Source: DASXIF01 sp036498145 (GTDB taxonomy: Bacteria; Actinomycetota; Actinomycetes; Mycobacteriales; Jatrophihabitantaceae). Taken from it: a DNA stretch of 62,933 nt. The position numbers and the translations under genes were made by a program. Below are positions 50,081 through 58,398 of this stretch, piece after piece. The DNA lies in NCBI GenBank assembly GCA_963708625.1, contig CAVPSV010000007.1:1-62933 (forward strand). Direction: 5' to 3'. A model generated the notes under the pieces. The model did no database searches and had not been told where the DNA came from. It saw nothing but the letters and a program-made list of their open reading frames with translations. Every line of letters starts with the position of its first letter. Position 1 is the first letter of the stretch.

Positions 50081-50761
50081 TCAACTACCGGCGCGCAGCA
50101 GACGCCACAGTCCCTCCCGGTCGCGCACCACCACAGTGCCCCTGCCGGTACCGCCGATCAGCCCCCGCGCACGCATGTCCGACAGGATCTCGTTGAACGA
50201 CTGACGGCTCATGCCGAGTTGTCCGGCGACATCGGCCTGGGTGACCAAGAACCGCGCATGCCCGGCTTGATCGGCGCTGTCCAGCAACACCTTCGCGACG
50301 CGCCGGCGGATGTCGAGCAGGCCCAGGTTGCCCGCCGTCTCGGCCAGCCCATGCACGTCCGCGGCCATCGCCGCGGCCACCCGCTTGGTGAGATCAAGGC
50401 TTGAATCAAGCGCGACCAGGAACGCCTCAGCCGGAATCCGGATGTAGTGGATCCGGTGCAGAGTCTGCAGACCGAGCGTGTGCTCACCGCCGCGGACCAC
50501 GCTGCCGGCCGCATGCATCGTCCAGTCGAACGTCAGTACGGCAAGCACGAACTCGCGGCCGTGACCGTCGCCGCGCACCCAGCGCGCCGCCCCACGGGTG
50601 ATGAGGTACGCGGCGTCGGCGGGCGAGCCTTCGCGGTAGAGCCAGTGCTCGCGATCGGAGACGCCGAAGGCGGCACTCATCGCGAGCCGCGTGAGCGGCC
50701 CGCGCTCGAGCGTGGCAAACCAGGAACACCGGCGCAACGCCAACGGGCTGACCGGCGTCAT
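50081..50761 (-). CDS. Crp/Fnr-family transcription regulator, paralogue
   Basis: A 226-residue protein with the same layout as its downstream neighbour: barrel (HWLYREGSPADAAYLITRGAARWVRGDGHGREFVLAVL), shared helix motif NLGLLDIRRRVAKVLLDS versus DLGLLDLRRRVAKLLLTS, and HTH DVAGQLGMSRQSFNEILSDMRARGLI. It also lacks a normal cAMP cassette. The two are likely a tandem duplication that has since diverged; they may form heterodimers or act on overlapping sites. Confidence 0.88.
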   Translation of the reverse strand: MTPVSPLALRRCSWFATLERGPLTRLAMSAAFGVSDREHWLYREGSPADAAYLITRGAARWVRGDGHGREFVLAVLTFDWTMHAAGSVVRGGEHTLGLQTLHRIHYIRIPAEAFLVALDSSLDLTKRVAAAMAADVHGLAETAGNLGLLDIRRRVAKVLLDSADQAGHARFLVTQADVAGQLGMSRQSFNEILSDMRARGLIGGTGRGTVVVRDREGLWRLLRAGS

Positions 50762-50861
50762 GCCGCCACCGTCTCAGCGGCAGCGCAAACATTCCGACCC
50801 CAAGTCTGGAATCGGACAGTTCAGCCGACGGCCGCCCGCGAACCGTCAGCGAAGCGGCCCG

Positions 50862-52046
50862 TCAGTCGAACAACGTGGCACCCAACGGACGGGACTCGTC
50901 GAACCCGGGCAGCACCAGGAACGATCCGGTGGCCGTAGTGGTGGTGAGGTCGAACAGATCGTCGCCGTCCTGCATACGGTTCAGCGTCGCCACGAACGTG
51001 TTCAGATCATTCTGGTAGCTGACGAACAGCAGCCCGGCCGGCGCGGACATCGAATAGGACCGGCGCAGCATTTGCGGGACTCCGGTAGCGGTGCTGTGGG
51101 CGCGGCGCACATGCGAGTGCAGCGGTACCAGGTAGCGGCCGTCGGCCGTCACCGCACCGAGAGCAGGCGGATCGATGATTGACCCGCCGGACAGCGGCGT
51201 CCCGGACTCGCGGTGCCGGCCGAGGACCGCTTCCTGTTGTGCGAGCGACTTCGCCGCGAAGGACGCGATGTCGATCTCCATCCGGCGCACTACCGCGATG
51301 GATGCGCCACGCACCGCCGCCGGTGCTGCAATCCACACCTCGGCAGCGGCGTCCGGCGAGCCGGACGGTGCCACGATCCCGTCGACGAAACCCATCACGT
51401 TGCGGCTCGCGTGGCGGCCGTCCGGCAACGACACGCCTGCGCCGCGTGCGGCCGTCTCCCGCCACCTGCTCGTCAACGCACCGATGCCATCGGTGACGGC
51501 CTCGAGGGCCACCGACGCGACCACCGGATCCGACGCGCACGCCTGCACCAGCACGTCGCCGCCTCGGTTCTGTTCGGTGATCTGCTCCCGCGCGAACTCC
51601 GGCAATGCCTGCGCCCCGGGCAGCGACGTATCCACGACGCTGACGAGTCGCGGTCCGACGCCGACGGTGATGGTGACGTCGCCGGGCGCCAGGCCCAGCA
51701 TCGCGCCAGACCTGCCGGACGTCACGTCGAGGATCCGACGGCCCACCGTTGCGAGCACGGTCGCCGCGAGCGCCGGCCTGTCCAGGTCGAACACCGCCAG
51801 CACCTGGTGCGGTTGCGGGGTCGCCGGTCGGCCCACGCCGGCCTGGTGCGGGCCGGTCGCGGGCACGGGAGTCGCCGGACCGGCCGATGGCGCGACCGGC
51901 GCCGGGGGCGTGGCCTGGCTCGCTGCGGAGGACGCGCCGACCGAACCACCTACCGCGACCGCGGCGCCGGCGCCGGCCAACTGCAGGAACGAGCGCCGCG
52001 ACGGGCTGCGCGTGCCCGCCGCGGCGGATCGATCGCGGTTGGTCAC
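50862..52046 (-). CDS. Tat-exported DyP-type peroxidase (EfeB-like)
   Basis: A 394-residue haem peroxidase. A twin-arginine signal SRRSFLQLAGAGAAVAVGG (about 17-35) and an Ala/Pro linker lead to the DyP fold: the GxxDG motif in NVMGFVDGIVAPSG (catalytic Asp), proximal His in LVPLHSHVRRAHSTATG and the distal Arg in LRRSYSM. It oxidises dyes, phenolics or porphyrin-like substrates with peroxide outside the cytoplasm. ATG 52046 overlaps the stop of the sigma-fusion gene (52043), so the two are co-transcribed. Confidence 0.92.
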   Translation of the reverse strand: MTNRDRSAAAGTRSPSRRSFLQLAGAGAAVAVGGSVGASSAASQATPPAPVAPSAGPATPVPATGPHQAGVGRPATPQPHQVLAVFDLDRPALAATVLATVGRRILDVTSGRSGAMLGLAPGDVTITVGVGPRLVSVVDTSLPGAQALPEFAREQITEQNRGGDVLVQACASDPVVASVALEAVTDGIGALTSRWRETAARGAGVSLPDGRHASRNVMGFVDGIVAPSGSPDAAAEVWIAAPAAVRGASIAVVRRMEIDIASFAAKSLAQQEAVLGRHRESGTPLSGGSIIDPPALGAVTADGRYLVPLHSHVRRAHSTATGVPQMLRRSYSMSAPAGLLFVSYQNDLNTFVATLNRMQDGDDLFDLTTTTATGSFLVLPGFDESRPLGATLFD

Positions 52047-53761
52047 GGCCGGCAGAATTCCTCAGTGATCAGCAGCAGGTTCTTCACGGTGTCCACTCCG
52101 ACCGCAATGCCGACCTCCGTGTACCTGGGGCTGAGGATGTTGTCGCGGTGGATGGTAGTGCCGGGCGGTTGCTCGTCGGCCATGACCTGCTCCTCGCCCA
52201 CTGCGCCGGACGTGGACAGCGTCGTCGTCGTACCGACGTTCTCCGCCGCGGACGTGCAGGACGCGTACTGGCTCAGCCGGGTGCCGAAATCCGGTTCTCC
52301 GCTCACCTGATGGCCGATGGTGTGGGTCGCGATCATCGTGTTGTCATGTGCGATCGCGGAATGTTCCAGCGGTGTGCACCAGATCAATGCCGGCAGCCCG
52401 TGCGCCGCGCGTGAGTTGTTCAGGGCATGCAGCACCTGCGCTGCAGAGTTCTGCTCGGATGTGGTGGGGACGAAGTTGGTTGTGCACGTCGCGGTCGGCT
52501 GCGGGTTGGGATTCGGGTTCACCACTGCCGGGCGCGACTTCTTGGCAGCCGGCTTGATCGGCTTGACGGGCTGGTGCGCCGCCGGTGTGGTACTGCGCGG
52601 CGGGGTTGGCGTCGGCGCGGGCACCGACACCGATGCGATCGGGACCACCGGCGCAGCCAGCGCGGCTTTGTGATGTGTGCCCAGGTGGCCGGTGCCGGCG
52701 GCAACCGAGACACCGCCCGCGGTGAGCGCGAGCAGCACGCCGACGACGACGGCAACCGTGTGCGACCGCGCGAATCGGGACACCCGGCCGCGCTCTGAGT
52801 GCGTCCGCCGCTGCAGGCCGCCGTGGCGTGAAGCACGATGCGCGCCGCGGACGACGTCAGCGGGTCGCGATTGCGCCGCACCGGCATGCGTCTGCGCGGC
52901 CGCTGCCGTCGCCGGCGCCGTGCCGAGCGACCCGATGCCTGCCGTGACCTGGTGCAGGTGCACCAGCCAGGGTGCCGGCGCGAGCAGAGCCGGTAGGGCG
53001 ATGGCCGGCATGACCCGGTTGAGGTCGGTGAGCATGACCGCGGCGACCCGGCACCGGCGGCAGCCGAGCAGGTGGCTGTCCGCGTGTTCCTTCTCCCGCG
53101 GACTGATCTTGGCGCGGACCAGCGCGGCGAGGTTCTTCACCGTGCGCCGGCACTCGTCCCGGGTGTCGGTGGTACGCAGGTGAGCGGTCAGGTAGTTCTG
53201 CCGCAGGCCCTCCCGAGCGCGCAGGGCGAGTGCGGCCACCGCGTTCGGCTTCAGGCCGAGGATCTCGGCGACCTCGTTGTGCCGTCGGCCCTCGACGCTG
53301 GTCAGCCAGAGCACCTGCTTCCACTGGTCGGTCAGCGCACCGAAAGCCTTGGACACGAAATCCCGGTCCTCCTCCACCGCCGCCATGTCCAGCGGCTCGG
53401 TGCTGTCCTCGTACGGCTGCAGGTCATCGGTATAGCGCACTTTCGAGGTGCGCCTGGCCTCGTCCACCACTGCGCTGCGGATGGCGGTGTACAGGTAGGC
53501 CCGGAACGCGTCCACGGGCCCATCGCCCTTGGTCAGGGCGGAGTAGACGCGCAGAAACCCGTCCGAGACCGCGTCGTTCGCGGCGAACTCGCTGTGCGCC
53601 AGGCTGCGCGCGTAGCGCATCGCCGCCGGGCGGTGCCGCTCGTACAGGATCGAGAACACCGCGACATCACCGGCGCGGAACGCCAGCAGGAGCTCAGCAT
53701 CGGTCCGCTCGTCGACGGTGTCCTGCTCGCCGACGGCCGTGCTCCCGGCGCCCGATCCCAT
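52043..53761 (-). CDS. Single-chain ECF sigma factor / zinc-finger anti-sigma / transmembrane / CAP-domain protein
   Basis: About 572 residues in four parts. Sigma region 2 (ELLLAFRAGDVAVFSILYERHRPAAMRYARSL...FRAYLYTAIRSAVVDEARR) and region 4 (ALTDQWKQVLWLTSVEGRRHNEVAEILGLKPNAVAALALRAREGLRQNY) make an ECF sigma factor at about 10-185. Then KISPREKEHADSHLLGCRRCR has the H-x3-C-x2-C of zinc-binding anti-sigma domains. A membrane helix lies near 330 (AVVVGVLLALTAGGVSVAAG), then a Pro-rich linker and a C-terminal CAP/SCP domain (VLHALNNSRAAHGLPALIWCTPLEHSAIAHDNTM). ATG 53761 follows GGGGGAGG; an upstream ATG at 53824 lies inside an inverted repeat. The domain order is clear; the signalling role is inference. 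Confidence 0.88.
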   Translation of the reverse strand: MGSGAGSTAVGEQDTVDERTDAELLLAFRAGDVAVFSILYERHRPAAMRYARSLAHSEFAANDAVSDGFLRVYSALTKGDGPVDAFRAYLYTAIRSAVVDEARRTSKVRYTDDLQPYEDSTEPLDMAAVEEDRDFVSKAFGALTDQWKQVLWLTSVEGRRHNEVAEILGLKPNAVAALALRAREGLRQNYLTAHLRTTDTRDECRRTVKNLAALVRAKISPREKEHADSHLLGCRRCRVAAVMLTDLNRVMPAIALPALLAPAPWLVHLHQVTAGIGSLGTAPATAAAAQTHAGAAQSRPADVVRGAHRASRHGGLQRRTHSERGRVSRFARSHTVAVVVGVLLALTAGGVSVAAGTGHLGTHHKAALAAPVVPIASVSVPAPTPTPPRSTTPAAHQPVKPIKPAAKKSRPAVVNPNPNPQPTATCTTNFVPTTSEQNSAAQVLHALNNSRAAHGLPALIWCTPLEHSAIAHDNTMIATHTIGHQVSGEPDFGTRLSQYASCTSAAENVGTTTTLSTSGAVGEEQVMADEQPPGTTIHRDNILSPRYTEVGIAVGVDTVKNLLLITEEFCRP

Positions 53762-53797
53762 CGCCGTGGTCCACCTCCCCCTCGCGTCGACCAGCTG

Positions 53798-53826
53798 GGA
53801 TGTCGACTCATAGAAGGTCGACATCC
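53798..53826. promoter_or_regulatory. 10-bp inverted repeat upstream of the sigma-fusion gene
   Basis: GGATGTCGAC and GTCGACATCC are exact complements separated by nine bases, 37 bp upstream of the chosen start. It could be an operator or autoregulatory site, and its presence argues against the more upstream ATG. Confidence 0.6.
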
Positions 53827-53862
53827 AGTTGATTCGATGCTTGCCCGTCGGGCCTGGCGAGA

Positions 53863-54642
53863 TCAGGAAACGACGAAAGACGACACTTGGAAAGACTGGA
53901 AGGCGTTCGGATCGGTATCGATCTGCACCGGAACCGCGCTCTGCCCCAACACGACGTCGGCCCGCCGCAGGTGTCCGGACGCGTCCACCCAGTACGTCAA
54001 CGCGCCGCTCGACGCGGTGCCCTGCCCTGACGTCCGGGGGCCGTCGAGCACGTCCACGGGCACCCCGCCGACGGAGTCGGCCCGGACGTACGTGGCGCCG
54101 TCCTGCTGGATCAGCGCGGAGTTGTCGGGACGGTCCTGCCCGAGCGCGAGCAGGATCGCCAACAGCGCATCCAGGTCGCTCTTGCTCGGGTCGAGGGCGC
54201 GAGTGCGGTGCTGCGTGGTGGGTAGCTTGGCCGGTGGCTCACCGGCCGCCGCGCTCGTCGGCCACGCCCACTGCACGAGCGTGCTGGTATTCCACTGCAC
54301 CGGCGACGGCTGGCCGGCGTCGGTCGCCATCGCGTAGCCCACGTGCTTGTGGAAATCGAGGTCCCCGACCAGGGTCAGGCCGGTGTTGGTCGTGGTCCGG
54401 AAATGCAGACCGGTCTGGTAGTTCCGATAACGCATCACCGCGAGACGGTCTGCCTCGTCGGCGGTGAGGGGCCGGGGCGAGGCCGTCGGGTGCCCCCCGG
54501 AGGGCTTGGTGCCGCCCGAGGTCACCACGAGCACGATCGAGATCGTCACAGCGATCGCCGCCACGACTGCGACGGCGAGCCACACCCGTTTGCGCAGGCG
54601 GCTGCGGCGCAAGGTGGCCGATGGAGACCGCTTGGTCACCAT
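53863..54642 (-). CDS. Membrane-anchored protein of unknown function
   Basis: A 259-residue protein: basic N-terminus, one membrane helix (VWLAVAVVAAIAVTISIVLVV, about 20-40), a Gly/Pro/Ser linker and an extracytoplasmic domain with regular strands (TTTNTGLTLVGDLDFHKHVGYAMAT; SALIQQDGATYVRADSVGGVPVDVLDGP; GALTYWVDASGHLRRADVVLG). The fold is reminiscent of LppX/LolA-like lipoprotein domains that bind lipids, but I cannot assign it. It overlaps the beta-helix gene by seven bases and is probably co-expressed. Confidence 0.75.
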   Translation of the reverse strand: MVTKRSPSATLRRSRLRKRVWLAVAVVAAIAVTISIVLVVTSGGTKPSGGHPTASPRPLTADEADRLAVMRYRNYQTGLHFRTTTNTGLTLVGDLDFHKHVGYAMATDAGQPSPVQWNTSTLVQWAWPTSAAAGEPPAKLPTTQHRTRALDPSKSDLDALLAILLALGQDRPDNSALIQQDGATYVRADSVGGVPVDVLDGPRTSGQGTASSGALTYWVDASGHLRRADVVLGQSAVPVQIDTDPNAFQSFQVSSFVVS

Positions 54643-56030
54643 CGAACCGTGCTCTGCTCGGCCAGCAACGTCGGGGACGGCACGGCGATCGACGTCACGT
54701 CGACCGCGCCCGGCAACCCGGTGGTAGTCGCCGGGCCGAGGGTGGCTGCGTTCGGCAGCGCCGGCGGGGCCGGCATGGCGGTGAAGTCCACGCCCGCCGG
54801 TGCCGTCGGCGGCTGGAACGTGACGCCGACGTGCGGCTGGTCGGCCACCGGGCAGTGCGTGGGGAGGTTCGGCGGCAGCACGGTGTGCAGACTGTTGCCG
54901 GACAGGCAGTTTCCCTGTCCTGGCGCGGCTTTGCTCGCCTCGTAGACCACGTCGACCTTGTTGGTGGCGAAGGTGTTACCGACGATCTGGTTGCCGATCG
55001 GGGCCAGGTCGTCGCCATTGGTGATGTCCAGCCCGGCCACCGGGTTGGCGACGATCAGGTTGCGCGCCACCGTGTTGTGCGTGCCGCCGCTGATGCCGAT
55101 CCCGACACCGAAACCGCCCTCCGCCTGCTCCGGCGTGTGCACCGCGCCGTTGGCGGCCACCACATTGCCGACCAGGTCGTCGTCCAGCTGCGGCAGCAAC
55201 GTCTCCTGATGATCGGAGTTGATCGTGGCGCCGACCCGGTTGCCGACGAACCGGTTGCCGTAGACGTAGACCTGCTCGCTGGCGTTGGTGCCTTCGTAGC
55301 CGACGGCGTTGTGCTCCGCGACGTTCCCGCGTATCGCGATGTCACACGGCTTGCACTGGCCGACGTAGATGCCGGAGTCGGGCATGCCCGAGGTGTAGGA
55401 GTTCTCGATCACGCCATGTTGGGCGTCGAAGGCGTAGATGCCGTAGCCACCGTTGTCGTAGCTGGTCACATGGTCGACAAGGAAGTCCTGCACCGGCGGG
55501 AAGGCGGACGCACTCTGGCTGCCATAGCTCGGATCGTTTTCCGGGGAGTTCTGTGCGCCGCTGACGAAGATGCCGTTCTGCGTCGCGTTGCGAACGGTGA
55601 GGTTCTCCACCGCAACACCGAGCGCATGTACGGCCACCGCATTTGGCCGCAGCACATCCCCGTCGATGATCACCTTGTTGCGGTCTACGCCGCGCAGCGT
55701 GATGTGCGGCGTGGTGACCGTGACCTGCTCGTGGTAGACGCCCGGCGAGACCAGCACGATGTCACCCGGATGCGCCTTGGCCAGCGCCGCGGTGATCGTC
55801 GTGGCGTCGGCCGGCACGCGAATGGTGACCGGTGCCCCGCTGCTGGCCGTAGACGATTGGGAGTGCGGCGTGCCGGCGTGACTCGAGCAGGCGGTGAGCG
55901 TCGCGGTCATGGCAACGAAGACGCCGATGACAGCCCGGACACGGCCGCTGACCGCCGGCGCGGTGTTACCGGCGCGATGACCAACCCGGTTACCGGCGCG
56001 GGCGCGCGCCGATGCAATGGCCCCTTGCAT
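54636..56030 (-). CDS. Right-handed parallel beta-helix lipoprotein
   Basis: A 464-residue exported protein. The signal VRAVIGVFVAMTATLTAC ends at a lipobox-like Cys (about 48), then VTIRVPADATTITAALAKAHPGDIVLVSPGVYHEQVTV opens a PbH1/NosD-like beta-helix made of repeated turns of the type NGIFVSGA, GGYGIYAFDAQHGVIENSYTSGMPDSGIYVG and GGTHNTVARNLIVANPVAGLDITN. Such helices are polysaccharide lyases, epimerases or adhesion scaffolds; no catalytic set is evident. ATG 56030 is the only clear start. Confidence 0.85.
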   Translation of the reverse strand: MQGAIASARARAGNRVGHRAGNTAPAVSGRVRAVIGVFVAMTATLTACSSHAGTPHSQSSTASSGAPVTIRVPADATTITAALAKAHPGDIVLVSPGVYHEQVTVTTPHITLRGVDRNKVIIDGDVLRPNAVAVHALGVAVENLTVRNATQNGIFVSGAQNSPENDPSYGSQSASAFPPVQDFLVDHVTSYDNGGYGIYAFDAQHGVIENSYTSGMPDSGIYVGQCKPCDIAIRGNVAEHNAVGYEGTNASEQVYVYGNRFVGNRVGATINSDHQETLLPQLDDDLVGNVVAANGAVHTPEQAEGGFGVGIGISGGTHNTVARNLIVANPVAGLDITNGDDLAPIGNQIVGNTFATNKVDVVYEASKAAPGQGNCLSGNSLHTVLPPNLPTHCPVADQPHVGVTFQPPTAPAGVDFTAMPAPPALPNAATLGPATTTGLPGAVDVTSIAVPSPTLLAEQSTVRW

Positions 56031-56191
56031 ACCGGCAACGTACCGGCGGGGCGCCCCTCGAGCCCGAACTATCGGGTTGCCGACAGTTTGCCGCGGACTG
56101 CCACCCGCTCAGGTGTTATCGGTGTGCGGTGGCCGCCCGTTCCTGCGGTCGTGATCACACAACCACGGACGCAGGCAGCTGGGAGCAGGAG

Positions 56192-57250
56192 TTGGGCAAG
56201 CACAGGTGGGAAGATCCCGCGGGCCCCGACGACACCGGTGACACGCCCGACACCGGCGAGGTAAGCCCGCCGGGACCCGCGCAGATGGCCGAGTCCGACG
56301 TTGAGTCCGCGATGCCCGCGGTGCCCGCACGGCACGCTCATCGGGAGGATCCGCTCGTCGCCGATCCAGCCGATCCAGCCGATCCAGCCGATCCAGCCGA
56401 TCCAGCCGAGTCTGACCTTGAGCCCGCGATCTCCGCGCGGCACGCTCATCCGCAGGATCCGCTCCATTCCGGTGCGGATCCGTCCGACGCGGGCGACTGG
56501 TTTGCGGAGGCCGGAGTGCCGGAGCTGACTGACTCGGCGGGAGCCGAACCCGAGGGTGCCGACAATCCGCGGCGGATTCGGCGCTGGCTGGTGGTCGGCC
56601 TGCTCGTTATCGTGGCCGGCGCGCTTGCGGTGCTCGGTGTTTCCTTGATCCAACACGGTGCCAAGCACACAGCGGCACCGCCGGCCCCGCTGCCGTCACA
56701 GACGTTCTCCGTCGATCCGGCCGCGATCGCGGCACTGCCGGCGATCATCACGCGACTGAATCCGACGCCGGGCTCGACCACGCCGTGTCCGGCGTCGGCC
56801 ACCGCCAGCCACGTGATCGTCTCCGCGCTGTGCATCGACGCGCCGATCGTGCCCGAGGTGATCAAGGGCAATGAGCTGATCATTCCGTCGGATGTGCACC
56901 AGGTGGGGCTGTGGATGCAGGGTGCCGGCCTGACCTCGAAGGACGGGACGACGCTGCTGGCGGGGCACGTGAACTTCATCGGCCAGGGCGACGGTGCCTT
57001 CGCCGATCTGTACAAGGCCGAGCCGGGCATGTCGATCACGGTGGTCGACGCGGCCGGCAAGGCGACCGCCTGGCGCGCCATCAGCATGTCCGTCGTGTCC
57101 AAGTCGAAGCTGCCGCCGGCGGTCTTCGCGGGCACCGGCGGGGCGCGTCGACTGGTGCTGGTGACCTGTGGCGGCCCAGTGGATTTCGTCCCCGGGTACG
57201 GCTATTCGTACCGGGACAACGTGATCCTCACGGCCGTCCTCGCCCAGTGA
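56192..57250 (+). CDS. Sortase (class E/F-like)
   Basis: About 352 residues: a long acidic Pro/Ala-rich cytoplasmic N-terminus with DPA repeats, one membrane helix (RRWLVVGLLVIVAGALAVLGVSLI) and a sortase barrel with the catalytic triad visible as His in LLAGHVNF, Cys in LVLVTCGGPVDF and Arg in YSYRDNVIL. It would join surface proteins to the envelope. Start uncertain: TTG 56192 has GGGAG at good spacing; ATG 56285 is an alternative, and longer frames overlap the divergent gene. The large secreted protein at the right edge could be a substrate, but its C-terminus is not visible. Confidence 0.85.
   Translation: MGKHRWEDPAGPDDTGDTPDTGEVSPPGPAQMAESDVESAMPAVPARHAHREDPLVADPADPADPADPADPAESDLEPAISARHAHPQDPLHSGADPSDAGDWFAEAGVPELTDSAGAEPEGADNPRRIRRWLVVGLLVIVAGALAVLGVSLIQHGAKHTAAPPAPLPSQTFSVDPAAIAALPAIITRLNPTPGSTTPCPASATASHVIVSALCIDAPIVPEVIKGNELIIPSDVHQVGLWMQGAGLTSKDGTTLLAGHVNFIGQGDGAFADLYKAEPGMSITVVDAAGKATAWRAISMSVVSKSKLPPAVFAGTGGARRLVLVTCGGPVDFVPGYGYSYRDNVILTAVLAQ
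56361..56405 (+). repeat. 9-bp tandem repeat (five copies) in the sortase gene
   Basis: Five copies of CCGATCCAG encode a DPADPADPADPADPA linker in the cytoplasmic N-terminus of the sortase. Being in-frame and exact, it is likely a slippage-prone length variant. Confidence 0.85.
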
Positions 57251-57288
57251 GAGTGTCGTACAAATGACAGCGATGTATTTGTCGTAAA

Positions 57289-57311
57289 CCCGGCGCTTGA
57301 TACCCGCCGGG
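57289..57311. terminator. Hairpin after the sortase gene
   Basis: CCCGGCG and CGCCGGG form a 7-bp stem with a nine-base loop, 39 bp after the sortase stop. A looser ACAAAT/ATTTGT inverted repeat lies just before it (57260-57282). Confidence 0.55.
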
Positions 57312-57459
57312 CCACTCTTGTGCTAAGTCCTCCGGGCCAGACGTGACGGCTGTCGGAAACGTCACCCGGTCTGCGTGTCGATGCCAGGCATTCCCAGCCG
57401 TCGTACTGACGTACAGACCGGTTGCCGGCGTCCGTCCGGCGCGACTCGAGGAGATCCTG

Positions 57460-57768
57460 ATGTCGAAATTCGTTTACGCCTACGTCGGTGGGGCCATGGC
57501 GCCGACGCCCGAGGAGCAGGAAGCACAGATGCAGAAGTGGGGCGCCTGGTTCGGCACCCTCGGCAGCGCGGTCACCGACATCGGCAACCCGTTCGGCGCG
57601 TCGGCTACGGCCAAGGACGGCGGCTCGGTTGACGGCGGCGCCTCTCGCCTGGGCGGCTATTCGATCATCGAGGCCGGTTCGCTGGCCGAGGCCGTGGCCA
57701 AGACCGCCGGTTGCCCGGTGCTGGAGTCCGGCGGCACGGTCGAGGTGTACGAAGCCCTGCCGATGTAG
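57460..57768 (+). CDS. YCII-related domain protein
   Basis: A 102-residue protein: MSKFVYAYVGGAMAPTPEEQEAQMQKWGAWFGTLGSAVTDIGNPFG, GGYSIIEAGSLAEAVAKTAGCPVLESGGTVEVYEALPM. This is the YCII/DGPF-like ferredoxin-fold family common in actinobacteria, sometimes linked to sigma factors; function unknown. ATG 57460 follows GAGGAG. Confidence 0.8.
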   Translation: MSKFVYAYVGGAMAPTPEEQEAQMQKWGAWFGTLGSAVTDIGNPFGASATAKDGGSVDGGASRLGGYSIIEAGSLAEAVAKTAGCPVLESGGTVEVYEALPM

Positions 57769-57925
57769 TTCGGTGCAGCAGACGGGGCCGCGCGGGAGCC
57801 CTCCGGGCGCCCCCGTCTGCACGCGATCCGCCGTGTCCGTGCTGGCACAGATGACATGGCTCCCGCCGATAACCTAACTTCGGGCCAGGGGGCCGGATCG
57901 ATCTGACTACGTGCGGGAGGACGCC

Positions 57926-58306
57926 ATGGGCGCCAAAGGATTGCGCGATGACTGGAAGCTGTTCCTGAAGAAGAACCCGGGCTTCGCGAAGAACAAGGAC
58001 TTCAAGAACACGCTCGCGCAGATGGCCAGGTTCGAGAAGGCGTGCAGCTACTGGGCGAAGGCGGAGTCCCAGGCGACGAAGTACATGCCGGTGGCATCGG
58101 ACAGCTGGACCAAGACGCTGGCGGCCATGGAGGCGTTCGCGCAGCGACTGCCGGCCGGGCCGCAGAAGGCGGGCTTCGAGGCATTCCTCAAGCAGTGCAC
58201 CGACATGGACCCGACGCTGAAGAAGGCCTTCGACGCGCGCAAGGCCTACGACCCGATCGCGAAGGCCGCCCGGACTCGGGCAGGCGCCGACGACGCCGCT
58301 GCCTGA
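57926..58306 (+). CDS. Hypothetical Lys-rich small protein
   Basis: A 126-residue soluble, helical protein from ATG 57926: MGAKGLRDDWKLFLKKNPGFAKNKDFKN, then several predicted helices with many Lys and Ala and a short Ala-rich end. No known domain is recognised. It could bind nucleic acid, given its charge, but nothing proves it. A hairpin terminator follows. Confidence 0.65.
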   Translation: MGAKGLRDDWKLFLKKNPGFAKNKDFKNTLAQMARFEKACSYWAKAESQATKYMPVASDSWTKTLAAMEAFAQRLPAGPQKAGFEAFLKQCTDMDPTLKKAFDARKAYDPIAKAARTRAGADDAAA

Positions 58307-58331
58307 CCGTCCCACCGTCCCGACCGTCCTG

Positions 58332-58386
58332 ACCGGTTTGGGGAAGTTTTTGGCCGTATAGGGGCCATAACCTTACCCAAACCGGT
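58332..58386. terminator. Convergent-gene hairpin terminator
   Basis: ACCGGTTTGGG and CCCAAACCGGT are exact 11-bp complements separated by 33 bases, with an inner GGCC...GGCC pairing and a T run inside the loop. It lies between the hypothetical gene and the convergent MFS gene. Confidence 0.7.
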
Positions 58387-58398
58387 GACTGGTGGGGG

